From Gammaproteobacteria bacterium (lineage in GTDB: Bacteria; Pseudomonadota; Gammaproteobacteria; Ga0077536), in assembly GCA_009692365.1 (NCBI GenBank), contig SHZJ01000039.1, positions 1 to 32,719 on the forward strand: a DNA stretch of 32,719 bases, given 5' to 3'. The notes under the pieces are model-generated. The model had not been told where the DNA came from. It saw only the letters and a list, made by a program, of their open reading frames with translations, and did not search any database. Of this stretch, positions 17,191 through 25,194 are shown piece after piece (position 1 is the stretch's first letter; each line of letters starts with the position of its first letter). The position numbers and the translations under genes were made by a program.

Positions 17191-19154
17191 TTGCAGAGCT
17201 TGGTCTGTTCCTCTTAACGCTGGCCCTAGGCTTGGCCCTGGTGCAGACGCTGTTCCCCGTGGTCGGCCTGGCCCGCGGGCAGGATATCTGGCTGGCCTAT
17301 GTCGGCCCCGCGGCGCGCGCCCAGTTTGGGTGTTTGCTGGCGGCCTTCGCGGCGCTCATCCATGCCTTTCTGACCAACGATTTCACCCTGGCCTACGTGG
17401 CGCACAACTCCAACTCGGCGCTGCCGTGGTTGTACCGCATCTCGGCCGTGTGGGGCGCGCACGAGGGTTCGCTGCTGCTGTGGGCCTTGATCCTCGCCGG
17501 CTGGACCTGGGCCGTGAGCTTACGCACCGAGCGCCTGCCGGCCGATATTGGCGCGGTGGTAATCGGCGTGATGGGCGCGGTCAGTGTGGCGTTTCTGCTG
17601 TTTATGTTGTTTACCTCAAACCCGTTCTTGCGCGGTCTACCCGCCCCCGCCGACGGCGCTGACCTCAATCCTCTGCTGCAAGACCCGGGTTTGATTATCC
17701 ATCCCCCCATTCTCTACATGGGTTATGTTGGCTTTGCCGTGCCGTTTGCGTTCGCGATCGCCGCCTTAGTGCGCGGGCGGCTGACCCCGGGCTGGGCGCG
17801 CTGGGTGCGACCCTGGGCGCTCGCCGCGTGGGCTTTCCTGACGGTCGGCATCGCGCTGGGCAGTTGGTGGGCGTACTACGAATTGGGCTGGGGCGGGTGG
17901 TGGTTCTGGGATCCCGTGGAAAATGCCTCCTTCATGCCCTGGCTGTTAGGCACCGCCCTCGTCCATTCGCTGGCCGTGACGGACAAGCGTGGCAGCTTCA
18001 AAAGTTGGACGGTGCTGCTGGCGATCGGCGCGTTTTCGCTCAGCCTGCTGGGCACTTTCTTGGTGCGCTCCGGGGTGCTGACCTCGGTCCATGCGTTTGC
18101 AACCGACCCCGAACGCGGGATTTTTGTGTTGCTCATCCTCGGGGTGACCGTGGGTGGCTCCTTGGCGCTGTATGCCTGGCGCGGTCCCAGCATGCTGGCG
18201 GGCGGACGCTACTCGCCGGTCTCGCGGGAAACTTTCCTGCTGGCGAATTCGCTGCTGTTGGCCGTGACCACCGCGACTATTGCGCTCGGCACGCTCTACC
18301 CGCTGGTGCTCGACACCCTGAATCTCGGCAAAATCTCGGTGGGTCCGCCCTACTTCAATCTGGTGTTTGGCCTCATGATGGCCCCGCTGGCCGTGGCGCT
18401 GGGGCTAGGGCAATTTGCGCACTGGCGCGAAGATAATCTCGCCCGACTCTGGCAGCGCACCCGTTTGGTCGCCGGTGCGGCGCTGGTGCTGGGGCTGGTG
18501 ACGGCGGGGGTCATCGATGGCCCCCAGCGGGTCTCGGCGGGCGTGGGCTTGGCGCTCGCCGGCTGGATTATCGCCACCTCGCTGCGGGGGCTGTGGGCGC
18601 GCTTGGCGGGGCGCGCGTCGTGGTGGGGCGCCGTGGCCGCGCTGCCAGCCTCGGCGTACGGCCAGAGCCTTGCGCACAGCGGATTTGCCGTGGCGATCGC
18701 CGGGGTCTGTCTGACCACCGCCTTGAGCGTTGACCGCCACGCGCGGATGGCGCCGGGCGACCGGCTGGCCTTGGCCGCCTACGAATTCCGCTTCGAGGCG
18801 TTGCGCGACATCATCGGTCCCAACTACAAGGCCAGCGAAGCCCGTTTTACGGTCTGGCGTGCCGGCCAACAGGTGGCCGAGCTCTATCCGCAAAAACGCC
18901 TCTACAACGTGCGCGCCATGCCGCTGACCGAAGCCGGCATTCTGCCGAGGCTCGCGGGCGACCTGTACATTTCCCTCGGCGAACCACTGGAGGGGCAGGC
19001 GTGGAGCGTGCGCATCAGCTACAAGGCCTATGTGCGCTGGGTCTGGCTGGGGGCGTTGATGATGGCCGGCGGTGGCGTACTCGCGCTGCGCGACCGGCGC
19101 TACCGACAAACGGTGGCGCTCCCGGCCCAGCCCCGCGCGGCCAGCGGCGCTTAA
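17187..19154 (+). CDS. ccmF: Cytochrome c heme lyase subunit CcmF
   Basis: Large membrane subunit of the heme lyase that attaches heme to apocytochrome c. Across 655 residues it has many transmembrane segments, the WWD signature WWAYYELGWGGWWFWDPVEN (about 227-246) followed by ASFMPWLLGTALVHS, and conserved histidines including IHPPILYMGY (His172) and ALVHSLAV (His260). The block NSNSALPWLYRISAVWGAHE is also diagnostic. A periplasmic segment before the last helix contains YKASEARFTVWRAGQ and QKRLYNVRAMPLTEAGI. Length is normal. It overlaps ccmE by four bases, and ccmG starts four bases after its stop. Confidence 0.97.
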   Translation: MIAELGLFLLTLALGLALVQTLFPVVGLARGQDIWLAYVGPAARAQFGCLLAAFAALIHAFLTNDFTLAYVAHNSNSALPWLYRISAVWGAHEGSLLLWALILAGWTWAVSLRTERLPADIGAVVIGVMGAVSVAFLLFMLFTSNPFLRGLPAPADGADLNPLLQDPGLIIHPPILYMGYVGFAVPFAFAIAALVRGRLTPGWARWVRPWALAAWAFLTVGIALGSWWAYYELGWGGWWFWDPVENASFMPWLLGTALVHSLAVTDKRGSFKSWTVLLAIGAFSLSLLGTFLVRSGVLTSVHAFATDPERGIFVLLILGVTVGGSLALYAWRGPSMLAGGRYSPVSRETFLLANSLLLAVTTATIALGTLYPLVLDTLNLGKISVGPPYFNLVFGLMMAPLAVALGLGQFAHWREDNLARLWQRTRLVAGAALVLGLVTAGVIDGPQRVSAGVGLALAGWIIATSLRGLWARLAGRASWWGAVAALPASAYGQSLAHSGFAVAIAGVCLTTALSVDRHARMAPGDRLALAAYEFRFEALRDIIGPNYKASEARFTVWRAGQQVAELYPQKRLYNVRAMPLTEAGILPRLAGDLYISLGEPLEGQAWSVRISYKAYVRWVWLGALMMAGGGVLALRDRRYRQTVALPAQPRAASGA

Positions 19155-19158
19155 ACGC

Positions 19159-19689
19159 ATGCGCTACGTCCTGCCGCTCGCGATTTTTGTGGTGCTGGTA
19201 GCGGTGCTCGCCATCGGCCTGAAACTCGATCCGCGCTACCTGCCCTCGCCGCTCATCGACCACCCCGCCCCCGAGTTCAGCCTGTCGACGTTGGCCGATG
19301 AGAGCAAAATTCTGCGCAAAGCCGACCTACTCGGGCGGCCCCTGCTGCTCAACGTGTGGGCTTCCTGGTGTCGCGCGTGCCGGGTCGAGCATCCACAGCT
19401 GTTGACGCTGGCCGCGAACGCAGAGGCTGAAATCATCGGTCTGAACTATAAAGACACCCGCCCTGAGGCCCTCGCCACCCTCGCCCAGTTGGGTGATCCC
19501 TATCGCACGACCTTGTTTGACCCCACCGGCAAGCTGGGGCTGGACCTCGGCGTTTACGGGGTGCCGGAAACCTTCGTGCTCGACCGGCGGGGTGTCATCC
19601 GCTACAAGCACGTGGGGCCGCTCACGCCTGCGGCTTGGCGCGAGCGCATTCAACCGCTGCTGGCCAAGCTGGCGGCGGAAAAACCCTGA
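19159..19689 (+). CDS. ccmG: Thiol:disulfide oxidoreductase CcmG (DsbE)
   Basis: Membrane-anchored periplasmic thioredoxin-like protein that keeps the apocytochrome CXXCH cysteines reduced. An N-terminal anchor (about 3-21) is followed by HPAPEFSLSTL and the active site WASWCRACRVEHP with Cys71 and Cys74. The cis-Pro loop is GVPETFVLDR. The start at ATG 19159 gives 176 residues; the longer open frame runs back into ccmF and is rejected. The stop overlaps the ccmH start by one base (TGATG). Confidence 0.95.
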   Translation: MRYVLPLAIFVVLVAVLAIGLKLDPRYLPSPLIDHPAPEFSLSTLADESKILRKADLLGRPLLLNVWASWCRACRVEHPQLLTLAANAEAEIIGLNYKDTRPEALATLAQLGDPYRTTLFDPTGKLGLDLGVYGVPETFVLDRRGVIRYKHVGPLTPAAWRERIQPLLAKLAAEKP

Positions 19690-20144
19690 TGCGAACCGCG
19701 CTGGGCCTGTGCTTGCTGTGGGGTGTGGCGTGGGGTGCGGTGGCCGCCGACACGCCGTTCCAGTTTACGGACGCCGCGCTCGCGTCGCGCTACCAGCAGC
19801 TGGCGACCGAGTTGCGCTGTCTGGTTTGCCAAAACCAGTCCTTAGCGGATTCCCACGCCGACTTGGCGCAGGACCTGCGCAATGAGGTCTATCGTTTATT
19901 GACTACCGGGCGCAGCGACCGGGAAATTCTGGATTTTTTAGTCGCCCGCTACGGTCAATTCGTCCTCTACCGCCCAGCGGTTTCGCCACTCACCTGGTTG
20001 CTGTGGTTTGGTCCGGCGCTGTTGCTCGTGGTCGCCGGGGTGGCGTGGTGGCGCATCGGCCGCCGAGCCGCCTCGCCGCCGCCTGACGCCGCAGAAGCGG
20101 CCGCCGTTGCCGCCTTGATCCAGCGCCCCGGCACGCCGCCGTGA
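19689..20144 (+). CDS. ccmH: Cytochrome c-type biogenesis protein CcmH
   Basis: Membrane-anchored thiol protein of the heme lyase module. The 151 residues include a signal segment (1-20), the redox motif LRCLVCQNQSLADS with Cys44 and Cys47, the helix block DLAQDLRNEVYRLLTTGRSD and FLVARYGQFVLYRP, then a transmembrane helix near residues 100-122. This is the short CcmH form, with CcmI encoded separately downstream. The start ATG at 19689 overlaps ccmG; the next gene begins inside its last codons. Confidence 0.95.
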   Translation: MRTALGLCLLWGVAWGAVAADTPFQFTDAALASRYQQLATELRCLVCQNQSLADSHADLAQDLRNEVYRLLTTGRSDREILDFLVARYGQFVLYRPAVSPLTWLLWFGPALLLVVAGVAWWRIGRRAASPPPDAAEAAAVAALIQRPGTPP

Positions 20145-21355
20145 TGCTCTGGTGGCTCATCGCCGCGCTGCTCGTTTGCGTGGTGACCTATGTCGCGCTC
20201 AGCGGTGCCCGGCTGCGCGCGGCACCCGCGGCGACGGCGGCACAGCTCTATGCGGCACGCCATGCGGAACTCCTGCAGGATTTTGCCCAAGGCACACTGA
20301 GCAGCGAGGCCCGCGCGGCGCTAGAGGCCGAACTCGCCCGCGACGCCTTGCGTGAAGTGCGCCCGTCTGCCGGCTATCCGCAGCCGCAGCGCACAGGCCG
20401 CCTGCTGGCCCTCGGCGCCCTGGCCGGGCTGCTCAGCGCGGTGGCGATACCCGTCTACCTGCGGTTGGGGATGCCGGAGCTGACCAGCGGCGCCGCCCCC
20501 ACCGCGCAAGCCCGACCGTCCATCAGCGACATGACGGCGCAGCTGGAACAAAGAATCGCGCGCGCACCGCAGGATCCGGAGCCGCGCCTGTGGTTAGCCC
20601 GCGTGTATGCGGCCACTGAACGCTACGCCGACGCGGCGGCCCAATACGTCGCCGTGTTGAAAATGGTGGGCGAAGACCCCGCCGTGTTGGTGCAGTACGC
20701 CGACACGCTCGCCATGCTCAACGATGGGCGGCTGGCGGGCCCGCCGGCCGAACTCGTGCAGCGCGCGCTGCGCGCCGCGCCCGAGCATGCCACCGCGCTG
20801 TGGTTAGCGGGTTTGGCCGCCGAAGAAACCGGGGACACCCCCGCGGCGTTGGGGTACCTCCAGCGGGCCCGCACGGCGAGCGTGGCGGCGCATCAACCCA
20901 CCGCCGAATTAGACGCGCAAATCGCGGCCCTCAGCGCCGCGTTACCGGCGCGGGCCGGGCCCGCGAGCGGCGCCCAGCCGGCGACTGAGCCGGGCCCGGC
21001 CGCGAGCGGTGCGCGCCTGCAGGTGGAAGTGCAGTTGGACCCGGCGCTCGCCGGCCAGATTGGGCCCAACGCCGTGCTTTTCGTGCTGGCCAAGCAAACC
21101 GCCGGGATGCCGATGCCGCTGGCGGTCAAACGCCTGCCGGCGGCCAATTTCCCGCTCACCGTGGTGCTCGATGACAGCCTGGCCATGTCCCCGGCGGCCC
21201 GTCTGAGCAGCGCGCGCACCGTCGACGTCGTGGCGCGTATTTCCCAAGCCGGCCAGCCGGTTGCCGCCAGTGGCGACCTGCAGGGCAAGATTGCCGGCCT
21301 CGCCGTGGGCCCGGACGTCCACCTCAGGGTCAAAATTACCGAGGTCGTGCCCTAA
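20141..21355 (+). CDS. ccmI: Cytochrome c maturation protein CcmI
   Basis: Apocytochrome-binding chaperone of the heme lyase complex. The 404-residue protein has an N-terminal helix (LWWLIAALLVCVVTYVAL), a second helix near residues 88-108, and a periplasmic region with tetratricopeptide-like repeats (about 130-260: PEPRLWLARVYAATERYADA, HATALWLAGLAAEETGD). A proline- and alanine-rich linker follows, then a C-terminal domain (about 290-404) with VQLDPALAGQIGPNAVLFV typical of CcmI. It starts at GTG 20141 or ATG 20144, both overlapping the ccmH stop. It is the last ccm gene and is followed by a small hairpin. Confidence 0.9.
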   Translation: MMLWWLIAALLVCVVTYVALSGARLRAAPAATAAQLYAARHAELLQDFAQGTLSSEARAALEAELARDALREVRPSAGYPQPQRTGRLLALGALAGLLSAVAIPVYLRLGMPELTSGAAPTAQARPSISDMTAQLEQRIARAPQDPEPRLWLARVYAATERYADAAAQYVAVLKMVGEDPAVLVQYADTLAMLNDGRLAGPPAELVQRALRAAPEHATALWLAGLAAEETGDTPAALGYLQRARTASVAAHQPTAELDAQIAALSAALPARAGPASGAQPATEPGPAASGARLQVEVQLDPALAGQIGPNAVLFVLAKQTAGMPMPLAVKRLPAANFPLTVVLDDSLAMSPAARLSSARTVDVVARISQAGQPVAASGDLQGKIAGLAVGPDVHLRVKITEVVP

Positions 21356-21359
21356 GCAC

Positions 21360-21374
21360 AGGCGCTTAGCGCCT
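21360..21374 (+). terminator. Hairpin at the end of the ccm operon
   Basis: A perfect AGGCGC-TTA-GCGCCT stem-loop starts five bases after the ccmI stop. There is no T-run after it, so it may be a 3'-end stabiliser or part of a factor-dependent terminator rather than an intrinsic one. Confidence 0.4.
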
Positions 21375-21456
21375 CTGCGCCCTCTCGGTGGGTGCGCGCG
21401 CAAGCTGCCGTGCCTTGCCCCACTGGGCCTGCGCTCCGGCCCGCGCGCGCGGGCGT

Positions 21457-21750
21457 TTAGGGAATCTCCTCGATGTAGGTGTGTTCGATCGGCACCTGCA
21501 CGTAGCGCTTTTTGCCCTCGACCTCGGTCCAGAAATAGTAATAACCCTTGCCGGGCTCGGTGGTGACTTTTCCGCTCTGGATTTCCCACGACTTAAGGTG
21601 ATTACCGGTGGCGAACGTGACGCGGTAATTGCCTTCGAGCCATGACACACCCAGGCGCGAAATTTTATTTTGCTGGTCTTCCGAGCAACCGTTCAAGTTG
21701 AGCGCGATGGCAAGCACAAACCCGACCTTCACGAAGGATAACAATCTCAT
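21457..21750 (-). CDS. Small putative lipoprotein, function unknown
   Basis: A 97-residue protein with a lipoprotein signal peptide: a basic start (MRLLSFVK), a hydrophobic core (VGFVLAIAL) and a lipobox ending NLNGC, making Cys22 the likely lipidated residue. The mature part is short and strand-prone, with an aromatic block (GYYYFWTEVEGKKRYVQVP) and an acidic end (EHTYIEEIP). Ser after the Cys suggests outer-membrane sorting. The start is well supported by AGGGGAG six bases upstream. It follows the thermonuclease-like gene on the same strand but a strong hairpin lies between them. I do not recognise the family; codon use looks less GC-biased than its neighbours. Confidence 0.82.
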   Translation of the reverse strand: MRLLSFVKVGFVLAIALNLNGCSEDQQNKISRLGVSWLEGNYRVTFATGNHLKSWEIQSGKVTTEPGKGYYYFWTEVEGKKRYVQVPIEHTYIEEIP

Positions 21751-21773
21751 AAAAACTCCCCTAAAAAACCATT

Positions 21774-21819
21774 ACAAAAACGGCGAGCGCGCTGGCCGGC
21801 GGCGAATTGGCGCGCTCGC
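21774..21819 (-). terminator. Intrinsic terminator or leader hairpin upstream of the lipoprotein gene
   Basis: On the minus strand a perfect 10-bp stem, GCGAGCGCGC (21819-21810) with GCGCGCTCGC (21792-21783), encloses a 17-base loop and is followed within two bases by a run of five T. It lies after the thermonuclease-like gene stop and 24 bases before the lipoprotein start, so it could end the upstream operon or act as a leader attenuator. Confidence 0.7.
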
Positions 21820-21849
21820 GCCCCGCTTTTAACCTTTAACAACTGCGCG

Positions 21850-22359
21850 TTAATGCGCATTCTTCGGCCGATAGCGGCCGCGATGGCGCCACGGTGGCAC
21901 CGGCGTGGCGTCGGCCCACAGGCCAAGACGCGCCGCCTGTGCGACTTTTTGCAAATGTTCCAGTTCGGTATCGTGGGGCGCGTATTTGCGATTCCACCAC
22001 CCCAGCCCCACCCGCACGAGTGCGCGACTAGCAGAGCGGTTTTTGACAAAAATCTCCCCGACCTCGCGCCCGTAGGTGCGCGCGCCGGTCAGGCGGATGC
22101 GCACCGCACGCTCGTTTATTTCCCCGCGCATGTAGCGCTTTGCCGCCTCGCTGTAAGGCTGCGCAGGCCACAGTCGGTTAGCCGTCTCAGGTGCATCGAC
22201 CCCATAGAAACGGACCCGAATAATTTTTTTCTGGGAGGTCTCCACCACGGCGGTATCGCCATCTGTCACCGACACGACGCGCGCTGAGATCCATTCTTCG
22301 CCGTGCGCAAGGCCCAGCCACAGCAGCGCAGCTAAGGCCAGGGCCGCCCGGCGGATCAA
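21850..22359 (-). CDS. Secreted thermonuclease-like protein (SNase domain)
   Basis: A 169-residue staphylococcal-nuclease-fold protein with a signal peptide (about 1-20, ending AHG). In such enzymes the OB-fold binds Ca2+ and cuts DNA or RNA phosphodiester bonds. The calcium and catalytic positions appear present: VTDGDT (31-36), RVRFYGVDAPE with Arg50, Asp55 and Glu58 corresponding to Arg35, Asp40 and Glu43 of the S. aureus enzyme, and TYGREVGEIFV with Arg98 corresponding to Arg87. These alignments are from memory. The C-terminal part (GLGWWNRKYAPHDTELEHLQ) is typical of bacterial SNase proteins. It overlaps the upstream methyltransferase by four bases. Export to the periplasm or outside is expected. 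Confidence 0.9.
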   Translation of the reverse strand: MIRRAALALAALLWLGLAHGEEWISARVVSVTDGDTAVVETSQKKIIRVRFYGVDAPETANRLWPAQPYSEAAKRYMRGEINERAVRIRLTGARTYGREVGEIFVKNRSASRALVRVGLGWWNRKYAPHDTELEHLQKVAQAARLGLWADATPVPPWRHRGRYRPKNAH

Positions 22360-23084
22360 ACCGGCTTACGCAGCAAATCGACGCGCAGCGGTTGCGGCAA
22401 GTGAACACCGCCCGCCCCCATATGCTGGGCAAAACGCGCGCGGACCTCGGCATAGGTTGCCGGCGTTAGCACATGCCGGGTGTGGGTGACGCCGATCACC
22501 TGCCGGTCAAAAGCCTCAAAATTGGGAAAATGTAGCGGGGCGTTAAAAAAAATCTGCTCGACACATTCCAATGCACCCCCCGCCACCACCGCCGTAATGG
22601 CCGCAAACGCCGCCGCGCGCACCCGTTGCTCGTTGTGAAAGATTTGCAAAATATCGTTGAAGGCCCCCGCGAAGATCGGCTCTGATAGATAGGCATAACC
22701 GCCGGGGCGCAGCACGCGGGCCACTTCGTGCAGGGCGGCTTGCATCGCGTCCAGCGGCACATGGTGGAGGGACTTAAACATGAACACCACGTCCATGCTG
22801 GCGGTCGCGACCGGAATGGCCTGGGCGCCGGCGAGCTTAAATTGAACGTTGGGCAGATCGGTGAGCATTAAATTTTTCGCGTGCTGGATTTCGTCCACTT
22901 CCAGCGCGAGCACCCGGCGGCCGGGACCACCGCGGGCGATGAGGCGGGTGAGGTCGGCGCGCCCGCACCCCAGTTCCAGAATATCTTTATCGTCGAGCGC
23001 TAGTTTGGCCTCGATCACCGCGCGTTCGGCGCAGTCGTTCTCGATGGGGTCGACGCTAATGCGCAGGGCGGTCGTGGCAGTCAT
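22356..23084 (-). CDS. SAM-dependent class I methyltransferase
   Basis: A 242-residue methyltransferase with motif I ILELGCGRADLTRLIA near residues 35-50, VLALEVDEIQHAK for strand 2, VVFMFKSLHHVPLDAMQAAL as the motif with the substrate-side helix, and VLRPGGYAYLSEPIF. The start ATG at 23084 has GAGG nearby (GAGGTCCACCATG) and fits the domain; the frame stays open to 23576 within the neighbouring gene region but that part is not family-like. Substrate unknown. It is coupled (four-base overlap) to the secreted nuclease, an unusual pairing. The quinoprotein gene ends 167 bases upstream. Confidence 0.85.
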   Translation of the reverse strand: MTATTALRISVDPIENDCAERAVIEAKLALDDKDILELGCGRADLTRLIARGGPGRRVLALEVDEIQHAKNLMLTDLPNVQFKLAGAQAIPVATASMDVVFMFKSLHHVPLDAMQAALHEVARVLRPGGYAYLSEPIFAGAFNDILQIFHNEQRVRAAAFAAITAVVAGGALECVEQIFFNAPLHFPNFEAFDRQVIGVTHTRHVLTPATYAEVRARFAQHMGAGGVHLPQPLRVDLLRKPV

Positions 23085-23251
23085 GGTGGACCTCGGTAAA
23101 GACTGCGCCGGTCGCAGCGGGAAGCCGAGGATACCGGAGGCGCGACGCGGGCCGCCACGGTTTTGCGACGTCGCCGGGCAGCGTGCGTCGCCCGGACCGA
23201 CCTGCACAATCGGGCGGCGCCCCCGCCGCGACTGCCGCCCGGCCTCGCGCC

Positions 23252-25108
23252 TTAGGGTTTCGCTTTGAAAGCCAACAACACATTGCCCGGCTGGGCGCCC
23301 CAGTTGACGTAGCCGGAATTCATGTACACCCAGCCATCGACCACCACCACGCCCGACTGATCGATAGCACCACCGTGGGCTGGCGCGCCGTTGACGGCTT
23401 TGTAGTCCCGCACGCTGTCGTATTCCCACAGCACTTTGCCGGTGTCGGTGTCGAAGGCCCGCATCACGCCGCTCATCGAGCCGGAGAAGACCACCCCGGG
23501 GATGACGGTCACCGCCGCGGTTTGCGCCGGGCTGCAGCGTTCGCGCCCGGCACAGGACACCGGCGGCGCCTGCCAAATTACCTTGCCGTCATTCACATCG
23601 AGCGCGAACAGGCCGCCACCTTTGGTGGGGTCGAGGGCCACTTTCGCGCCGAAAAATTCACCTTTTTCCCAGCGAGCATCGGATACCGCCACATATACCG
23701 CACGCCCGTCCGAAGCCGATCCCCATTCGATTCCCCCCAGAATGCCGCCCTTCGCCACCCGGGTCTTCCACCGTATTTTGCCGTTGTCGTCGGGGTCGAG
23801 CGCATGCATCACGCCGCTTTTCTGGCCTGCCAGCAGGACGCGCTTACCGTCGGCCATTTCGATGAGAATAGCCGAGGAACCCATATCGTGATCGGGGCCT
23901 TCCTCCTGCGGGCAATTGGCCTTATCAGGCAGGCTGCACGCCGCGTTCCAAGCATCGCCCGGCAGTCCCTGATAGGCCCATGCCTGTGCGCCATCCTGCA
24001 TTGACAGGCCCAGCAGCGCATCGCTAGTGGGGGTGGCTGGCTGGCTGTAGTTGTCGCCGGTGGCAACATAGAGCCGGCCAAGTTTGGCATCGATGGTTGG
24101 CGCCGACCACACAGCCCCACCGCTAGGGCCGACGGTGACGCGACCATCGGCGGTCTTTTGTTCGAGGGTCGCGGCCTGATCGATGACGTATTTTTTCCAG
24201 CGCACCACGCCGGTGGCAGCGTCCAGCGCCATGAGCGAACCGCGAAAAGTGCAGCATTTATAGTTGGGATCGGCAGCCGAGCCTTCTTCCAGCGAAGACA
24301 CCGGCACATATAGCGTGCCGTCCACCAATTGAAAGCCCCCGGTAAGCCGCGCGGACGGGTGTTCATCGGCCACCCGCACCCACAGTTGCTCACCGCTCGC
24401 CGCGTCCACCGCGTAGGCGCGCCCGCTGAGGTCGCCAAAAAAGACATAGGGGGTCGTTTTGCCGGGCACACTGCCGACTAGCATGGGGCCTTTTACCGCA
24501 GCGTTAGCGTGGAAGGTCCAGTAGGTGCAACCGGTTTTCGCGTCGAGCGCGTACACAGCGCCGCTGCGGCTGCCCACAAACAAGCGCCCGTCGACCACCG
24601 AAGAATGGGCTTCGGCGAGGGTTTCCTCCGGGAAAGCAAACACCCATTGCAGTTCCAGCTTGGCCACGCCGACGCGGTCGATGCCGGCCATCGCCGCGGG
24701 TTGGAAGCGGGTATTCTGGGGATTCACGCCCCAGCTATTCCAGTGCGGTTTGGCCAGCACGTCTGGCCCGGTTGGCCATGGCGGCGATGCACCGCAGTGG
24801 TTAACAATTGATTTCTGCAAGTTGGCATCGTAGGTCTTGCCCGTCACAAACTCCGCCACGGCCACCCGCTCGGGACCACTCAGCGTGAAATTGCCGACCA
24901 TGCGCATGACGCCCGTCTCGAGCGCCCGTACCACTGCCGCGGGCCGCATCTTGGCCAGGATTTCGGGCTTTGGTGCGTGCGCCACCCCGCCGTCATGGCA
25001 GGCGGCGCAATGTTTGAGATAAACGGCTTTGCCGGCGGGCTTATCCCCCGCCTGAACGCACAGCGCCAAAGTAGCCAGTGCGGTAAATGCAATTGAACGG
25101 GAAATCAC
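23252..25108 (-). CDS. Cytochrome c-fused PQQ-type dehydrogenase, polyvinyl-alcohol-dehydrogenase-like
   Basis: A periplasmic quinoprotein-like enzyme. A signal peptide (about 1-20) is followed by a cytochrome c domain with the heme site HCAACH (Cys34, Cys37, His38) and likely axial Met in VMRMVGN, then an eight-bladed beta-propeller with repeats such as GRLFVGSRSGAVYALDAKTG, GSLMALDAATGVVRWKKYV and SGVMRAFDTDTGKVLWEYD. An adjacent Cys pair (NYKCCTFRG) recalls the vicinal disulfide of PQQ alcohol dehydrogenases. Architecture matches polyvinyl alcohol dehydrogenases, which oxidise secondary alcohols. GTG 25108 is preferred because GGGGAG lies seven bases upstream and the signal peptide then starts at once; GTG 25168 is longer. 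Its heme needs the ccm system. The natural substrate, and whether PQQ binds, are uncertain. Confidence 0.9.
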   Translation of the reverse strand: MISRSIAFTALATLALCVQAGDKPAGKAVYLKHCAACHDGGVAHAPKPEILAKMRPAAVVRALETGVMRMVGNFTLSGPERVAVAEFVTGKTYDANLQKSIVNHCGASPPWPTGPDVLAKPHWNSWGVNPQNTRFQPAAMAGIDRVGVAKLELQWVFAFPEETLAEAHSSVVDGRLFVGSRSGAVYALDAKTGCTYWTFHANAAVKGPMLVGSVPGKTTPYVFFGDLSGRAYAVDAASGEQLWVRVADEHPSARLTGGFQLVDGTLYVPVSSLEEGSAADPNYKCCTFRGSLMALDAATGVVRWKKYVIDQAATLEQKTADGRVTVGPSGGAVWSAPTIDAKLGRLYVATGDNYSQPATPTSDALLGLSMQDGAQAWAYQGLPGDAWNAACSLPDKANCPQEEGPDHDMGSSAILIEMADGKRVLLAGQKSGVMHALDPDDNGKIRWKTRVAKGGILGGIEWGSASDGRAVYVAVSDARWEKGEFFGAKVALDPTKGGGLFALDVNDGKVIWQAPPVSCAGRERCSPAQTAAVTVIPGVVFSGSMSGVMRAFDTDTGKVLWEYDSVRDYKAVNGAPAHGGAIDQSGVVVVDGWVYMNSGYVNWGAQPGNVLLAFKAKP

Positions 25109-25194
25109 ATCAATACTCCCCAATTTTGCTGGTTTTCCAGCTTTTTTTCTGCCTGTCGGCGCGCTCACTAAGGCCTCGCCGCACGTTGTTAGAG

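Noticed and set aside
18405..19160. Leftward 251-codon frame opposite ccmF
   Set aside because: Antisense to a well-defined ccmF segment; composition typical of a shadow frame.
23183..24004. Rightward 273-codon frame opposite the quinoprotein gene
   Set aside because: Antisense to beta-propeller repeats; no recognisable domain.
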